Part shown: positions 1 to 5,179 of the stretch, piece after piece
How the letters are laid out: each line of letters opens with the position of its first letter
How positions within the stretch are numbered: position 1 is the first letter of the stretch
Source of the DNA: a virus
IMG/VR virus record: IMGVR_UViG_3300037316_000051
Span: 1 to 29,185 of that record
Reading direction: 5' to 3' (one strand)
Length of the DNA stretch: 29,185 bases
Notes under the pieces: generated by a model
Database searches by the model: none
Seen by the model: the letters and a program-made list of their open reading frames with translations, nothing else
Told to the model about the DNA's origin: nothing
Made by a program: the position numbers and the translations under genes

Positions 1-156
1 ATCTCCTCCTTCCGAGGAAGGCGGGAACTGCATACTTCCCCATACCCTGTAAAATGGTGCCGAAAGCTATGACACAAGGCGCTGTCTTGAAGGCGCTTGC
101 TTTAGCTTCCGGCTTTCTCCCTTACGCTCAAGCACGTGGGGGGAGGATTGAATTAG
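1..156. other. Leader/trailer region with several hairpins, no gene
   Basis: No ORF is convincing here. The sequence can form stacked hairpins: CCTTCC/GGAAGG near 9-22, GGGAA/TTCCC near 24-41, and a 10-bp stem (one G-U) pairing GCCGAAAGCT near 59-68 with AGCTTCCGGC near 104-113. AAGGCGCT occurs twice between 76 and 100. It lies downstream of the HNH gene and could be part of a structured RNA continuing left of the window. Strand and identity are not known. Confidence 0.3.
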
Positions 157-549
157 TTATGTTCCCCGTCTAACGTATTTATCACGACGTTTATCAGTTG
201 TGTAATACTTTGCACGATGCTGACGGGCAGCTTCGACGCATAAATCACAGCGGCATCCTTTAACCCACATCCACCGTTTGCCGTGCTCGGTAGCGTGTTC
301 TTTCTTATGATGATCCGAACACCTTAATTCGCACTTATTAAGCTCTTCGATCAAAATCTCTTTTTGCCGAGAGAGAAGAGGACTGATATTAAACTCTTTC
401 TCAGCAGGGGCCTTGTGATGAAACTCAAGGTTCTCGGTTGCACCACATTCGACACAAACGCCACCAAGATATTCAAGAGCCCATTCACGCCGCTTTCGCC
501 GCCAACACCGTTGGGCCTCCATTTTATCATTGTGATTACTATATGGCAT
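157..549 (-). CDS. HNH endonuclease, zinc-finger type
   Basis: A 130-residue protein with an HNH-like core: a CxxC knuckle (C32, C35), the metal/catalytic HH pair (LEFHHK, H44-H45), then CELRCSDHHKKEH (C73, C77, H80, H81). A further cysteine cluster (C99, C101, C104) sits near the basic C-terminus. HNH proteins of this size are usually free-standing homing or nicking endonucleases in phages and cleave DNA in the cytoplasm. The ATG at 549 follows GGAG with about 9 nt spacing. It lies at the promoter-distal end of the tRNA array, a common insertion place for phage homing nucleases. Family assignment is firm; target and activity are not known. Confidence 0.85.
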   Translation of the reverse strand: MPYSNHNDKMEAQRCWRRKRREWALEYLGGVCVECGATENLEFHHKAPAEKEFNISPLLSRQKEILIEELNKCELRCSDHHKKEHATEHGKRWMWVKGCRCDLCVEAARQHRAKYYTTDKRRDKYVRRGT

Positions 550-565
550 TGCGTCTTACTCCAAA

Positions 566-641
566 TGGCGGAACCGACGAGAATTGAACTCGCCTCAACA
601 ACTTGACAGGCTGTCTGCCTCAACCAGATGCATCCGGTTCC
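566..641 (-). tRNA. tRNA-Asp(GTC)
   Basis: The acceptor stem GGAACCG/CGGTTCC pairs fully and the 3' CCA is encoded. The anticodon arm ACAGC-ctGTCaa-GTTGT has T33 and anticodon GTC. The T arm has the canonical TTCAATT loop. It is the last clear tRNA of the minus-strand array, next to the HNH gene. Confidence 0.93.
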
Positions 642-647
642 TAGTAT

Positions 648-732
648 TGGTGTGCTCGACACGAATCGAACGTGCAAGGATTTCTCCATTAGCTCCTCAA
701 GCTAACGCGTCTGCCTATTCCGCCACGAGCAC
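648..732 (-). tRNA. tRNA-Leu(GAG)
   Basis: A class II tRNA of 85 nt with acceptor GTGCTCG/CGAGCAC, discriminator A and encoded CCA. The anticodon stem TTAGC/GCTAA encloses loop TTGAGGA, anticodon GAG, read as Leu (CTC/CTT codons). The long variable arm and TTCGATT T loop are typical of Leu. Confidence 0.93.
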
Positions 733-733
733 G

Positions 734-785
734 TGGATGGGGTTTCGGATTCGAACCTCTAAGCCTCTCCGACTAGGGGAACCCC
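734..785 (-). pseudogene. tRNA relic lacking the anticodon arm
   Basis: About 52 nt that resemble a tRNA with its anticodon arm missing: GGGGTT at the 5' side pairs with AACCCC at the 3' side, a D-arm-like CTAGTCGGAGAGGCTTAG follows, then directly GAGG-TTCGAAT-CC with the canonical T loop, and a CCA close to the 3' end. The T stem is reduced to about 2 GC pairs. It begins just after the stop codon of the small membrane protein gene. Most likely a decayed tRNA; a functional mini-RNA is possible. Confidence 0.45.
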
Positions 786-794
786 TGTTGTAGT

Positions 795-965
795 TTACTT
801 CCAAGCTACCCCGGCGATCCCGCCGAAGATGAAGAAAATGCAGAGCGACCATAGCGCCCAAATGTTTGGGTTGGCGACCGAGTTGGTTGCGACTGCCAAA
901 CAGACGCTCACGATGAAGAACACGAGAGCAATCAGAAAAACGAGCATTGGATGCGAGAAGACCAT
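795..965 (-). CDS. Small membrane protein within the tRNA array
   Basis: A 56-residue ORF starting at the ATG at 965, with AAGGAT as ribosome binding site about 8 nt upstream. It has two hydrophobic segments, about residues 7-27 (LVFLIALVFFIVSVCLAVA) and 34-53 (WALWSLCIFFIFGGIAGVAW), so a two-pass inner-membrane protein is expected. No family is recognised. It sits between tRNA-Lys(CTT) and a tRNA relic on the same strand, so it is probably cotranscribed with the tRNAs and released by their processing. The good start signal and hydrophobic pattern make it a likely gene. Confidence 0.65.
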   Translation of the reverse strand: MVFSHPMLVFLIALVFFIVSVCLAVATNSVANPNIWALWSLCIFFIFGGIAGVAWK

Positions 966-1010
966 GACACTATATCCTTTTTGTTGTTATGTGCCGTAAG
1001 TCGTCGGAAT

Positions 1011-1094
1011 TGGAGGATCAGGTGGGACTCGAACCCACGGTGTTTGTGTACTAGATTAAGAGTCTAGGCCCATCGCCACTCGGGTCACTGATCC
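1011..1094 (-). tRNA. tRNA-Lys(CTT), enlarged variable loop
   Basis: Acceptor GGATCAG/CTGATCC, discriminator T, encoded CCA. Anticodon arm CTAGA-ctCTTaa-TCTAG is a typical Lys(CTT) arm. T arm GTGGG-TTCGAGT-CCCAC is perfect. The variable region is about 12 nt, longer than the usual 4-5 nt for a Lys tRNA, which makes the gene 84 nt long. Confidence 0.85.
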
Positions 1095-1099
1095 GTTGT

Positions 1100-1181
1100 T
1101 GGAGGATACCTGCGGACTCGAACCGCCTGCCTGCGGTTTAAAAGACCGCTGTCGCACCGATAGACTTAAAGCTAGGTATCC
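1100..1181 (-). tRNA. tRNA-Lys(TTT), enlarged D region
   Basis: Acceptor GGATACC/GGTATCC, discriminator T, encoded CCA. Anticodon arm GCGGT-ctTTTaa-ACCGC gives anticodon TTT. The T loop is TTCGAGT. The D region is about six nucleotides longer than usual, so the gene is 82 nt long. Confidence 0.87.
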
Positions 1182-1188
1182 GTGTTGT

Positions 1189-1265
1189 TGGTACGTAACC
1201 AGAGAATTGAACTCTGCTCCACCGCCTTATCAGAGCGGCCTCCACGACCAGTGGAGTTGTCACGC
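1189..1265 (-). tRNA. tRNA-Ile(GAT)
   Basis: Acceptor GCGTGAC/GTTACGT (two G-U pairs), discriminator A, encoded CCA. D stem CTCC/GGAG. Anticodon arm CCGCT-ctGATaa-GGCGG. T arm CAGAG-TTCAATT-CTCTG. A standard 77-nt tRNA. Confidence 0.93.
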
Positions 1266-1270
1266 GTGAA

Positions 1271-1345
1271 TGGTACGCCCTGATGGTTACGATCCATCTA
1301 CCCCAACGATGTCAACGTTGTACTCTTCCATTGAGCTAAGGGCGT
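1271..1345 (-). tRNA. tRNA-Val(GAC)
   Basis: Acceptor ACGCCCT/AGGGCGT, encoded CCA. Anticodon arm CAACG-ttGACat-CGTTG. The T loop reads ATCGTAA rather than TTCRANY, a variation also present in tRNA-Thr(GGT) of this array. Confidence 0.9.
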
Positions 1346-1485
1346 GTAGTTGTTGACTTTTCCACTCGACCGCTTGTTTTGCAGCCGCAAAGTGGAAAAC
1401 TGAAACGATTGCCCGCCACCGAACCTCTTCAGGATGTGGGACGCGCGGGCACTACAGGTACGAGACCCGCAGCTCCTGACTGTAT
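1346..1485. other. Structured spacer in the tRNA array
   Basis: No tRNA or convincing ORF was found. On the minus strand it holds a 7-bp stem TGCCCGC/GCGGGCA (1417-1457 region) enclosing CAC/GTG and CCT/AGG pairs, and a 9-bp stem TTTTCCACT/AGTGGAAAA around 1359-1398. It may hold a decayed tRNA or a small structured RNA; neither could be assigned. Confidence 0.3.
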
Positions 1486-1560
1486 TGGTTTTCCCGCAGA
1501 GACTCGAACTCTGGATCACGGCGTGTAGGGCCGATGCTTTTGCCGCTAAGCTACGGGAAA
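1486..1560 (-). tRNA. tRNA-Val(TAC), C33 variant
   Basis: Acceptor TTTCCCG/CGGGAAA, discriminator A, encoded CCA. D stem GCTT/AAGC. The anticodon arm is TCGGC-ccTACac-GCCGT. Position 33 is C instead of the near-universal T, and the 27-43 pair is T-T. T arm CAGAG-TTCGAGT-CTCTG is perfect. Anticodon TAC implies Val, but the odd loop makes function less sure. Confidence 0.8.
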
Positions 1561-1620
1561 TCAGAACTGATTTTTATCGATATACTCCACATTTGCTTCG
1601 ATGTCAAGTACATAGTGAAT

Positions 1621-1706
1621 TGGTGCGAGCGGCGCGACTCGAACGCGCAAGGGTTTCCCCATCCGGGTTTGAGCCGGACACGTCTGCCAATTCCGAACAC
1701 GCTCGC
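1621..1706 (-). tRNA. tRNA-Leu(CAA)
   Basis: Class II, 86 nt. Acceptor GCGAGCG/CGCTCGC, discriminator A, CCA encoded. Anticodon arm TCCGG-ctCAAac-CCGGA. Long variable arm, T loop TTCGAGT. Confidence 0.93.
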
Positions 1707-1828
1707 GAATTTTCTAGGCTAATCGACGTGCATGTCTGCGGTCTTTCGCCTACGGCATCGGGTATTGGTTCTCACTTAACATCGGGCATCCCCATGCCAG
1801 GGTGAGTACCGGACCCGCCGGCCTTTAT
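1707..1828. other. Spacer with a CCA-ended mini-helix, possible tRNA relic
   Basis: On the minus strand TACTCAC pairs with GTGAGAA (one A-A mismatch), is followed directly by CCA at 1776, and encloses only about 26 nt with a GGCAT/ATGCC hairpin. This looks like a tRNA acceptor stem with the body lost. The rest of the 122-nt spacer shows no gene. Confidence 0.25.
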
Positions 1829-1906
1829 TGGTGTGGGTAGTCCGAGTCGAACGGACAAACTCCTGGTTTTAAGCCAAGAAGGTTTACCAATTTCCGTCAT
1901 ACCCAC
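1829..1906 (-). tRNA. tRNA-Leu(TAA), short variable loop
   Basis: Acceptor GTGGGTA/TACCCAC, discriminator A, CCA encoded. Anticodon arm CTTGG-ctTAAaa-CCAGG, T arm GTCCG-TTCGACT-CGGAC. The D region resembles Leu tRNAs, but the variable region is only about 5 nt, unlike the long class II arm expected of bacterial Leu tRNAs. Confidence 0.87.
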
Positions 1907-1920
1907 GTATTCAGTATTGA

Positions 1921-2007
1921 TGGTGCGGACGGCGTGAGTCGAACACGCACGTCTTTGGAACACTAGCGCCTGGGGCTAGCGCGTCTACCATTTTCCGCCA
2001 CGTCCGC
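1921..2007 (-). tRNA. tRNA-Leu(CAG), C33 variant
   Basis: Class II, 87 nt. Acceptor GCGGACG/CGTCCGC, discriminator A, CCA encoded. Anticodon arm CTAGC-ccCAGgc-GCTAG, with C at position 33 in place of T. Variable arm and T arm are standard. Confidence 0.9.
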
Positions 2008-2012
2008 AGTAT

Positions 2013-2097
2013 TGGTGCGAGCGAAGAGAGTCGAACTCTCAAGTCTTTCGACACTGGAACCTAAATCCAGCGCGTCTGCCAGTTCCGCCACGCTCGC
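2013..2097 (-). tRNA. tRNA-Leu(TAG)
   Basis: Class II, 85 nt. Acceptor GCGAGCG/CGCTCGC identical to that of tRNA-Leu(CAA), CCA encoded. Anticodon arm CTGGA-ttTAGgt-TCCAG. T arm GAGAG-TTCGACT-CTCTT. Confidence 0.93.
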
Positions 2098-2103
2098 ATG
2101 TAT

Positions 2104-2179
2104 TGGTGCTGTCAACCGGTTACGATCCGATTACCTCTGCTTTACCGAAGCAGCGCTCTGCCGATTGAGCTATGACAGC
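2104..2179 (-). tRNA. tRNA-Thr(GGT), C33 variant
   Basis: Acceptor GCTGTCA/TGACAGC, discriminator A, CCA encoded. D stem GCTC/GAGC. Anticodon arm CTGCT-tcGGTaa-AGCAG carries C33. T loop is ATCGTAA, as in tRNA-Val(GAC). Confidence 0.9.
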
Positions 2180-2181
2180 AT

Positions 2182-2288
2182 TGTATGTGTTTATCGCGGG
2201 AGGTATCCTGCCGCTAGACGAACGGAGAGCTTTTCGCCACCCGTATTGGATTCGAACCAACGTCTCCTCCCTGGATAAACACATTACA
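2182..2288 (-). ncRNA. Permuted tRNA-like RNA, YrlA (bacterial Y RNA)-like
   Basis: On the minus strand an 11-bp perfect helix (ATGTGTTTATC at 2284-2274 with GATAAACACAT at 2195-2185), extended by 3 bp after a bulge, closes the element. Inside, in order: GGAGG, T arm GTTGG-TTCGAAT-CCAAT, an acceptor-like hairpin ACGGGTGGC-gaaaa-GCTCTCCGT (one mismatch), a D arm GTCT-agcggca-GGAT, and CCTCC pairing with GGAGG. This is a complete tRNA core opened at the anticodon loop and closed at the acceptor end. The tRNA-like domain of bacterial YrlA Y RNAs has this topology. It lies between tRNA-Thr(TGT) and tRNA-Thr(GGT). No Ro60 gene is in the window. Fold read by eye. Confidence 0.6.
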
Positions 2289-2378
2289 CACTGCCCGGAG
2301 AGTTTCCCGAATTCTCTCTCGTTGTCAACGCTTGTCGCGTCCGTCTCTTATCTTGGAGGGATGGACTACAGGCAATAT

Positions 2379-2454
2379 TGGAGCTGGTAGCAGGTCTCGA
2401 ACCCGCCACATCCTGCTTACAAGGCAGGCGTTCCACCAACAGAACTTTACCAGC
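2379..2454 (-). tRNA. tRNA-Thr(TGT)
   Basis: Acceptor GCTGGTA/TACCAGC, discriminator T, CCA encoded. D stem GTTC/GAAC, anticodon arm CCTGC-ctTGTaa-GCAGG, T arm GCGGG-TTCGAGA-CCTGC. Confidence 0.93.
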
Positions 2455-2462
2455 ATAGGTAG

Positions 2463-2537
2463 TGGAGCCGACTAGAAGCTTCGATCTTCTCTCCCCTGCT
2501 TACGAGACAGGTGCTCTACCGAATGAGCTAAGCCGGC
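2463..2537 (-). tRNA. tRNA-Thr(CGT)
   Basis: Acceptor GCCGGCT/AGTCGGC, discriminator T, CCA encoded. Anticodon arm CCTGT-ctCGTaa-GCAGG. T stem AGAAG/CTTCT with loop ATCGAAG. It is the promoter-proximal tRNA of the array. Confidence 0.92.
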
Positions 2538-2786
2538 GAAGCACACCGAGCACTTGAACCACGTTACGACCCCGTGGACGTTTCTCGATGCGCATATATA
2601 GATCGGCGGCGGCTCGCGACATGAAGACGGTCGGAGTTACCCTAGCGGCTTCACAAGACGAAAGCCGCCGCCAAATCTGGACAATCAACGATGTCAATGA
2701 ACCCGAGCCAGATAGCTCGCCGTTGCCTGCCGGATGCGTGTCATTTCCGGTACCGGATTTTGCCCGGCGCCGTGGAATGACGGCAA
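2538..2786. other. Region upstream of the tRNA array, probable promoter and structured leader
   Basis: No convincing gene. It must hold the tRNA array promoter, since a minus-strand terminator closes it on the right. A TATATA box on the minus strand near 2595-2600 is a -10 candidate without a good -35. A perfect 10-bp inverted repeat GGCGGCGGCT (2605-2614)/AGCCGCCGCC (2663-2672) spans 48 nt and could form a large stem. Confidence 0.35.
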
Positions 2787-2810
2787 CAAAAAACCCGCTT
2801 GAAGCGGGCT
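2787..2810 (-). terminator. Rho-independent terminator upstream of the tRNA array
   Basis: On the minus strand GCCCGCTT-CAAGCGGG forms a GC hairpin directly followed by TTTTTTG. It ends transcripts that start at the strong promoter at 3000-3027 and isolates the tRNA array from it. Confidence 0.8.
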
Positions 2811-2848
2811 ACCCATTCCAGTTCGCACTGAAGAAAAGGATAACCCGA

Positions 2849-2942
2849 TTAGACACCTACGTCCTTCGTGGACGCGGGTAGCCACGTCCCGCCGGTGGTC
2901 GGCAGGGCTTGGCTAATGACTGTTTTCTCTAACGAATGCATG
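2849..2942 (-). CDS. Possible 30-residue peptide on a short transcript
   Basis: Downstream of the minus-strand promoter at 3000-3027 the first ATG with some ribosome binding signal (GAGAG, 7 nt) is at 2942. It encodes 30 residues beginning MHSLEKTVISQ and stops at 2849, before the terminator at 2787-2810. No family is recognised. The transcript (about 210 nt) could equally be a small non-coding RNA. A longer reading of this frame from a TTG at 3040 is unlikely because it would contain the promoter. Confidence 0.3.
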
Positions 2943-2999
2943 GAAGTCTCTCGAATGATGGGGCGCCACTCCCGTATGGCGCTGGCGAATTCTTTTTCC

Positions 3000-3027
3000 A
3001 ATATAGCGACACTTTTTGAAATGTCAA
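3000..3027 (-). promoter_or_regulatory. Strong sigma70-type promoter
   Basis: On the minus strand TTGACA (3027-3022), 16 bp, TATATT (3005-3000): five to six of six matches in both boxes. It is divergent from the plus-strand operon at 3121 and reads towards the terminator at 2787-2810. Confidence 0.65.
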
Positions 3028-3063
3028 CTGAATTTTTCAAAACGGGTCATTTTTCGTTTCCAG

Positions 3064-3097
3064 TTGACAATCATAGTCCAATCGGTCACACATACGT
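3064..3097 (+). promoter_or_regulatory. Possible promoter of the plus-strand small-gene operon
   Basis: TTGACA at 3064-3069 is perfect, but the -10 region 17-22 bp downstream (ACACATACGTAT) is only a weak match. A start near 3105 would fit the ATG at 3121. Confidence 0.35.
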
Positions 3098-3120
3098 ATC
3101 GAACACACATTTTTCAAGCA

Positions 3121-3699
3121 ATGGAGCTACACGAAATGTTAGGAACAGAGCGTTTCTCGACTGTCGCTGACAGTCTGATCTACAAGCGCAAGACACTTCG
3201 CTATTCTCAGCTGGAAATGGCGGAACGGTTGCGGGTTCCATATGACATTTACATACTGTATGAATCCGCCACCGTGCATATCCCGGCCTTGATTATGCTG
3301 GAAGCCATGAAGTTTCGTCGACCTTTCAAGGGACGCCCGCCGAATGACCCGCGCGCCGAGCGTGAGAAGCTGATCAAGGCCGCCGAATTCGAGAGGGACC
3401 GGAAACGCAAGTCAATAACAACGGCAGTGGTCAATGCCGCCGAAATCGAGAGGGACCGGAAACGCAAGTCAATGACAACGGCGATGGTCAAGCACGGCAA
3501 GCGCTACAATGAGATCGCCTTTACGCTCGGTATCTCAGAGGCAGCGGCTCGCGAGATTGTTGTCGGTTTGGGGCTTGAAACTCCCAGGCTAGTGCGCGAC
3601 TATGAGAATCGGAAGGCGCAGCGCCGCGCAGAGAGAATGACACGTCGGATGATTCGGAATGAAATGCCGAACGGAGCGACGGTGCGCGGACGCTACTAG
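3121..3699 (+). CDS. HTH-containing DNA-binding protein with internal duplication
   Basis: A 192-residue basic protein if started at the ATG at 3121; a TTG at 3016 would add 35 residues but overlaps the promoter candidate. Residues 14-62 look like a Xre/Cro-type helix-turn-helix (SLIYKRKTLRYSQLEMAERL). Residues 87-105 and 106-124 are a tandem repeat of one 19-residue unit (AAExERDRKRKSxTTAxV). Residues about 124-150 (RYNEIAFTLGISEAAAREIV) look like a second HTH. Such proteins bind DNA as regulators. It is the first gene of the plus-strand operon and opposes a divergent promoter, so it may autoregulate. The exact target is not known. Confidence 0.65.
   Translation: MELHEMLGTERFSTVADSLIYKRKTLRYSQLEMAERLRVPYDIYILYESATVHIPALIMLEAMKFRRPFKGRPPNDPRAEREKLIKAAEFERDRKRKSITTAVVNAAEIERDRKRKSMTTAMVKHGKRYNEIAFTLGISEAAAREIVVGLGLETPRLVRDYENRKAQRRAERMTRRMIRNEMPNGATVRGRY
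3379..3492 (+). repeat. 57-bp in-frame tandem duplication
   Basis: Two adjacent 57-bp units (3379-3435 and 3436-3492) differ at only a few bases and keep the reading frame, duplicating 19 residues of the HTH protein. The high identity points to a recent event. Confidence 0.9.
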
Positions 3700-3774
3700 G
3701 TCCGCCGATGGGGTACGAAGCGTGAACAGAATTCGGACAATTGTATTGACATATGAACAAAGGAGGAACGAACC

Positions 3775-4113
3775 ATGGGATACAATTCCGTCGCAGTGAT
3801 CCTCAACGATGCGACCGGCTCAATCCGTCACGATCCTGGTTTCGGCGAGCGCGTCGCTGACGCCGTGACCCGGTTCTCGGCGCGCAATCGATCACTAGGA
3901 AGCAATGAAGCTAACGCCGTCTCCAACCGTGGAATCCATATTGGCGCTTTGACGATCGTCGGACAAGAGCACGCGGACTTCTACCAAGTCGTCGTCGTCG
4001 GACATAACAGCGGATGGGCGATGCACCGCGACGACAACGTTCCGGAAGACGCTGTGAATGCGCTGGCGCGCGAGCTGAAGCGCCGTGGATGGAAGGTGAC
4101 GGCGCCGAAATGA
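3775..4113 (+). CDS. Conserved small phage protein, unknown function
   Basis: A 112-residue protein starting at the ATG at 3775 behind a near-perfect AAAGGAGG site, the best ribosome binding site in this operon, so high expression is likely. The N-terminus MGYNSVAVILNDA and the C-terminal segment DAVNALARELKRRGWKV suggest a small alpha/beta fold; similar N-termini occur in uncharacterised phage proteins. There is no signal peptide or membrane segment. Its stop overlaps the next start (ATGA), so the two are translationally coupled. Confidence 0.75.
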   Translation: MGYNSVAVILNDATGSIRHDPGFGERVADAVTRFSARNRSLGSNEANAVSNRGIHIGALTIVGQEHADFYQVVVVGHNSGWAMHRDDNVPEDAVNALARELKRRGWKVTAPK

Positions 4114-4322
4114 ACCAAGCCGAGGTTGAAAGAGAAGCAGGCGCGGTCCTGCGGTTGCTAGCGATGTTCGTCGCCCTGCGCGTGCTTTTTGTCGTATGGA
4201 CAGCAGCCGACCAGGGCGCGCATCAGTTGTTTTTCGATATCGGCGATTTCCTATTCACGCTGCTGTTGCTGATGTTGTGGCTCATGTCTTTGGCGCTCAT
4301 ACGCTCCGCCGAGAAATTGTAA
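4110..4322 (+). CDS. Small two-pass membrane protein
   Basis: Starts at the ATG at 4110 that overlaps the stop of the preceding gene (ATGA). The 70 residues hold two hydrophobic stretches, about 15-31 (LLAMFVALRVLFVVWTA) and 42-63 (FDIGDFLFTLLLLMLWLMSLAL), so a hairpin inner-membrane protein is expected. No family is recognised. Its own stop overlaps the next start (TAATG). Confidence 0.65.
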   Translation: MNQAEVEREAGAVLRLLAMFVALRVLFVVWTAADQGAHQLFFDIGDFLFTLLLLMLWLMSLALIRSAEKL

Positions 4323-4708
4323 TGGCTATCGCACAAAGTTTAATTTCACTGTTTGACGAGATGGCTAAGCTGACCGAGCCCGAGTGCGCGGCTTGCGCTG
4401 TAGCCAGTCGACACCAGTTCCGCTGCTGCGCCTTCGAATATTGCGCGATGGCAGAAGAGTTGGCGAAGGAGTTCGGAGTTCAGGTCCAGAAGCAGGCTGT
4501 CGTTGATACTCTCCCATACATGGGACCGCAAGGATGCGTGATGCCACCTTACCTACGCCCGCTGTGTACGATGCATACCTGTGATATCAATTCTTTGGGG
4601 TTCAAGACTCACGGCGCCGGCACACAGAAAGATAAGTCGGATTGGACGAAGGCGTACTTCGCGCTGCGCGCGAAGATCGACCGGCATCCAGACATGAGGA
4701 AATATTGA
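4322..4708 (+). CDS. Cysteine-rich protein, possible metal binder
   Basis: A 128-residue protein, ATG at 4322 overlapping the upstream stop. Cysteines cluster at 22, 25, 35, 36 and 41 and again at 72, 82 and 87 (ECAACAV, RCCAFEYC, CTMHTC), resembling a zinc- or iron-sulfur-binding arrangement. The family was not identified. Predicted cytoplasmic. The frame extends upstream to 4196, but that part overlaps the previous gene and is unlikely. Confidence 0.65.
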   Translation: MAIAQSLISLFDEMAKLTEPECAACAVASRHQFRCCAFEYCAMAEELAKEFGVQVQKQAVVDTLPYMGPQGCVMPPYLRPLCTMHTCDINSLGFKTHGAGTQKDKSDWTKAYFALRAKIDRHPDMRKY

Positions 4709-4935
4709 TGGCTGATCACCCGCTGAAGGACTGCTTCGAGACGGCGAGCGAATTCGTTGCCGGCGGAGCCACGGTCTATCAAAAGTTCACTTGCACTGAG
4801 TGCGACAACCGCCTGACGATCGAAGAAGCTAACACCTTCTACACGGCGGCGACGTGCGACAGGTGCGGCAAGGTAACAGACATTCGCAAGAATGGCTGCA
4901 ACTATATGCTGATACTACGATACACTGATGGCTAG
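4708..4935 (+). CDS. Small zinc-ribbon protein
   Basis: 75 residues from the ATG at 4708 (TGATG overlap with the stop before). Two knuckles, C29xxC32 and C50xxC53, make a four-cysteine zinc ribbon. The role is unknown; small zinc ribbons in phage early operons often bind nucleic acid or protein partners. It overlaps the next gene by 8 bp. Confidence 0.65.
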   Translation: MADHPLKDCFETASEFVAGGATVYQKFTCTECDNRLTIEEANTFYTAATCDRCGKVTDIRKNGCNYMLILRYTDG

Positions 4936-5179
4936 ATTTATGGGACGCGTCGGCGGATGGGCTGTCATGCGTCACGGCAAGCTGATCAACTATCGTGGCG
5001 TGTCGGTAGAGCGCAAATACCTGATCCGCGATTGGGATTACATCGCCTGCCAGTTCAAAAATATTGCTCGCCAGCGCGCCGTTGAGTACGATGGCGAAGT
5101 CGTCAAAGTGGAGGCGTCGATAATCGCGATCACACCCGGCTACACGAAACGAAAAACACGACAAGTTCTGGTGTACTAA
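4928..5179 (+). CDS. Small basic protein, unknown
   Basis: 83 residues, start ATG at 4928 inside the end of the zinc-ribbon gene. Rich in Arg, Lys and Tyr and predicted to be mostly beta strand (RYLIRDWDYIACQF, VVKVEASIIAITPGY). No family is recognised. The stop overlaps the next start (TAATG), continuing the chain of coupled genes. Confidence 0.6.
   Translation: MARFMGRVGGWAVMRHGKLINYRGVSVERKYLIRDWDYIACQFKNIARQRAVEYDGEVVKVEASIIAITPGYTKRKTRQVLVY

Noticed and set aside
2588-2881. 97-codon plus-strand ORF between the tRNA array and the HTH gene
   Set aside because: It has no ribosome binding site, includes the rho-independent terminator and a long inverted repeat, and has no recognisable protein pattern.
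2849-3040. 63-codon minus-strand ORF starting with TTG
   Set aside because: Its first part covers a near-perfect minus-strand promoter; only the last 30 codons could be translated from that promoter.
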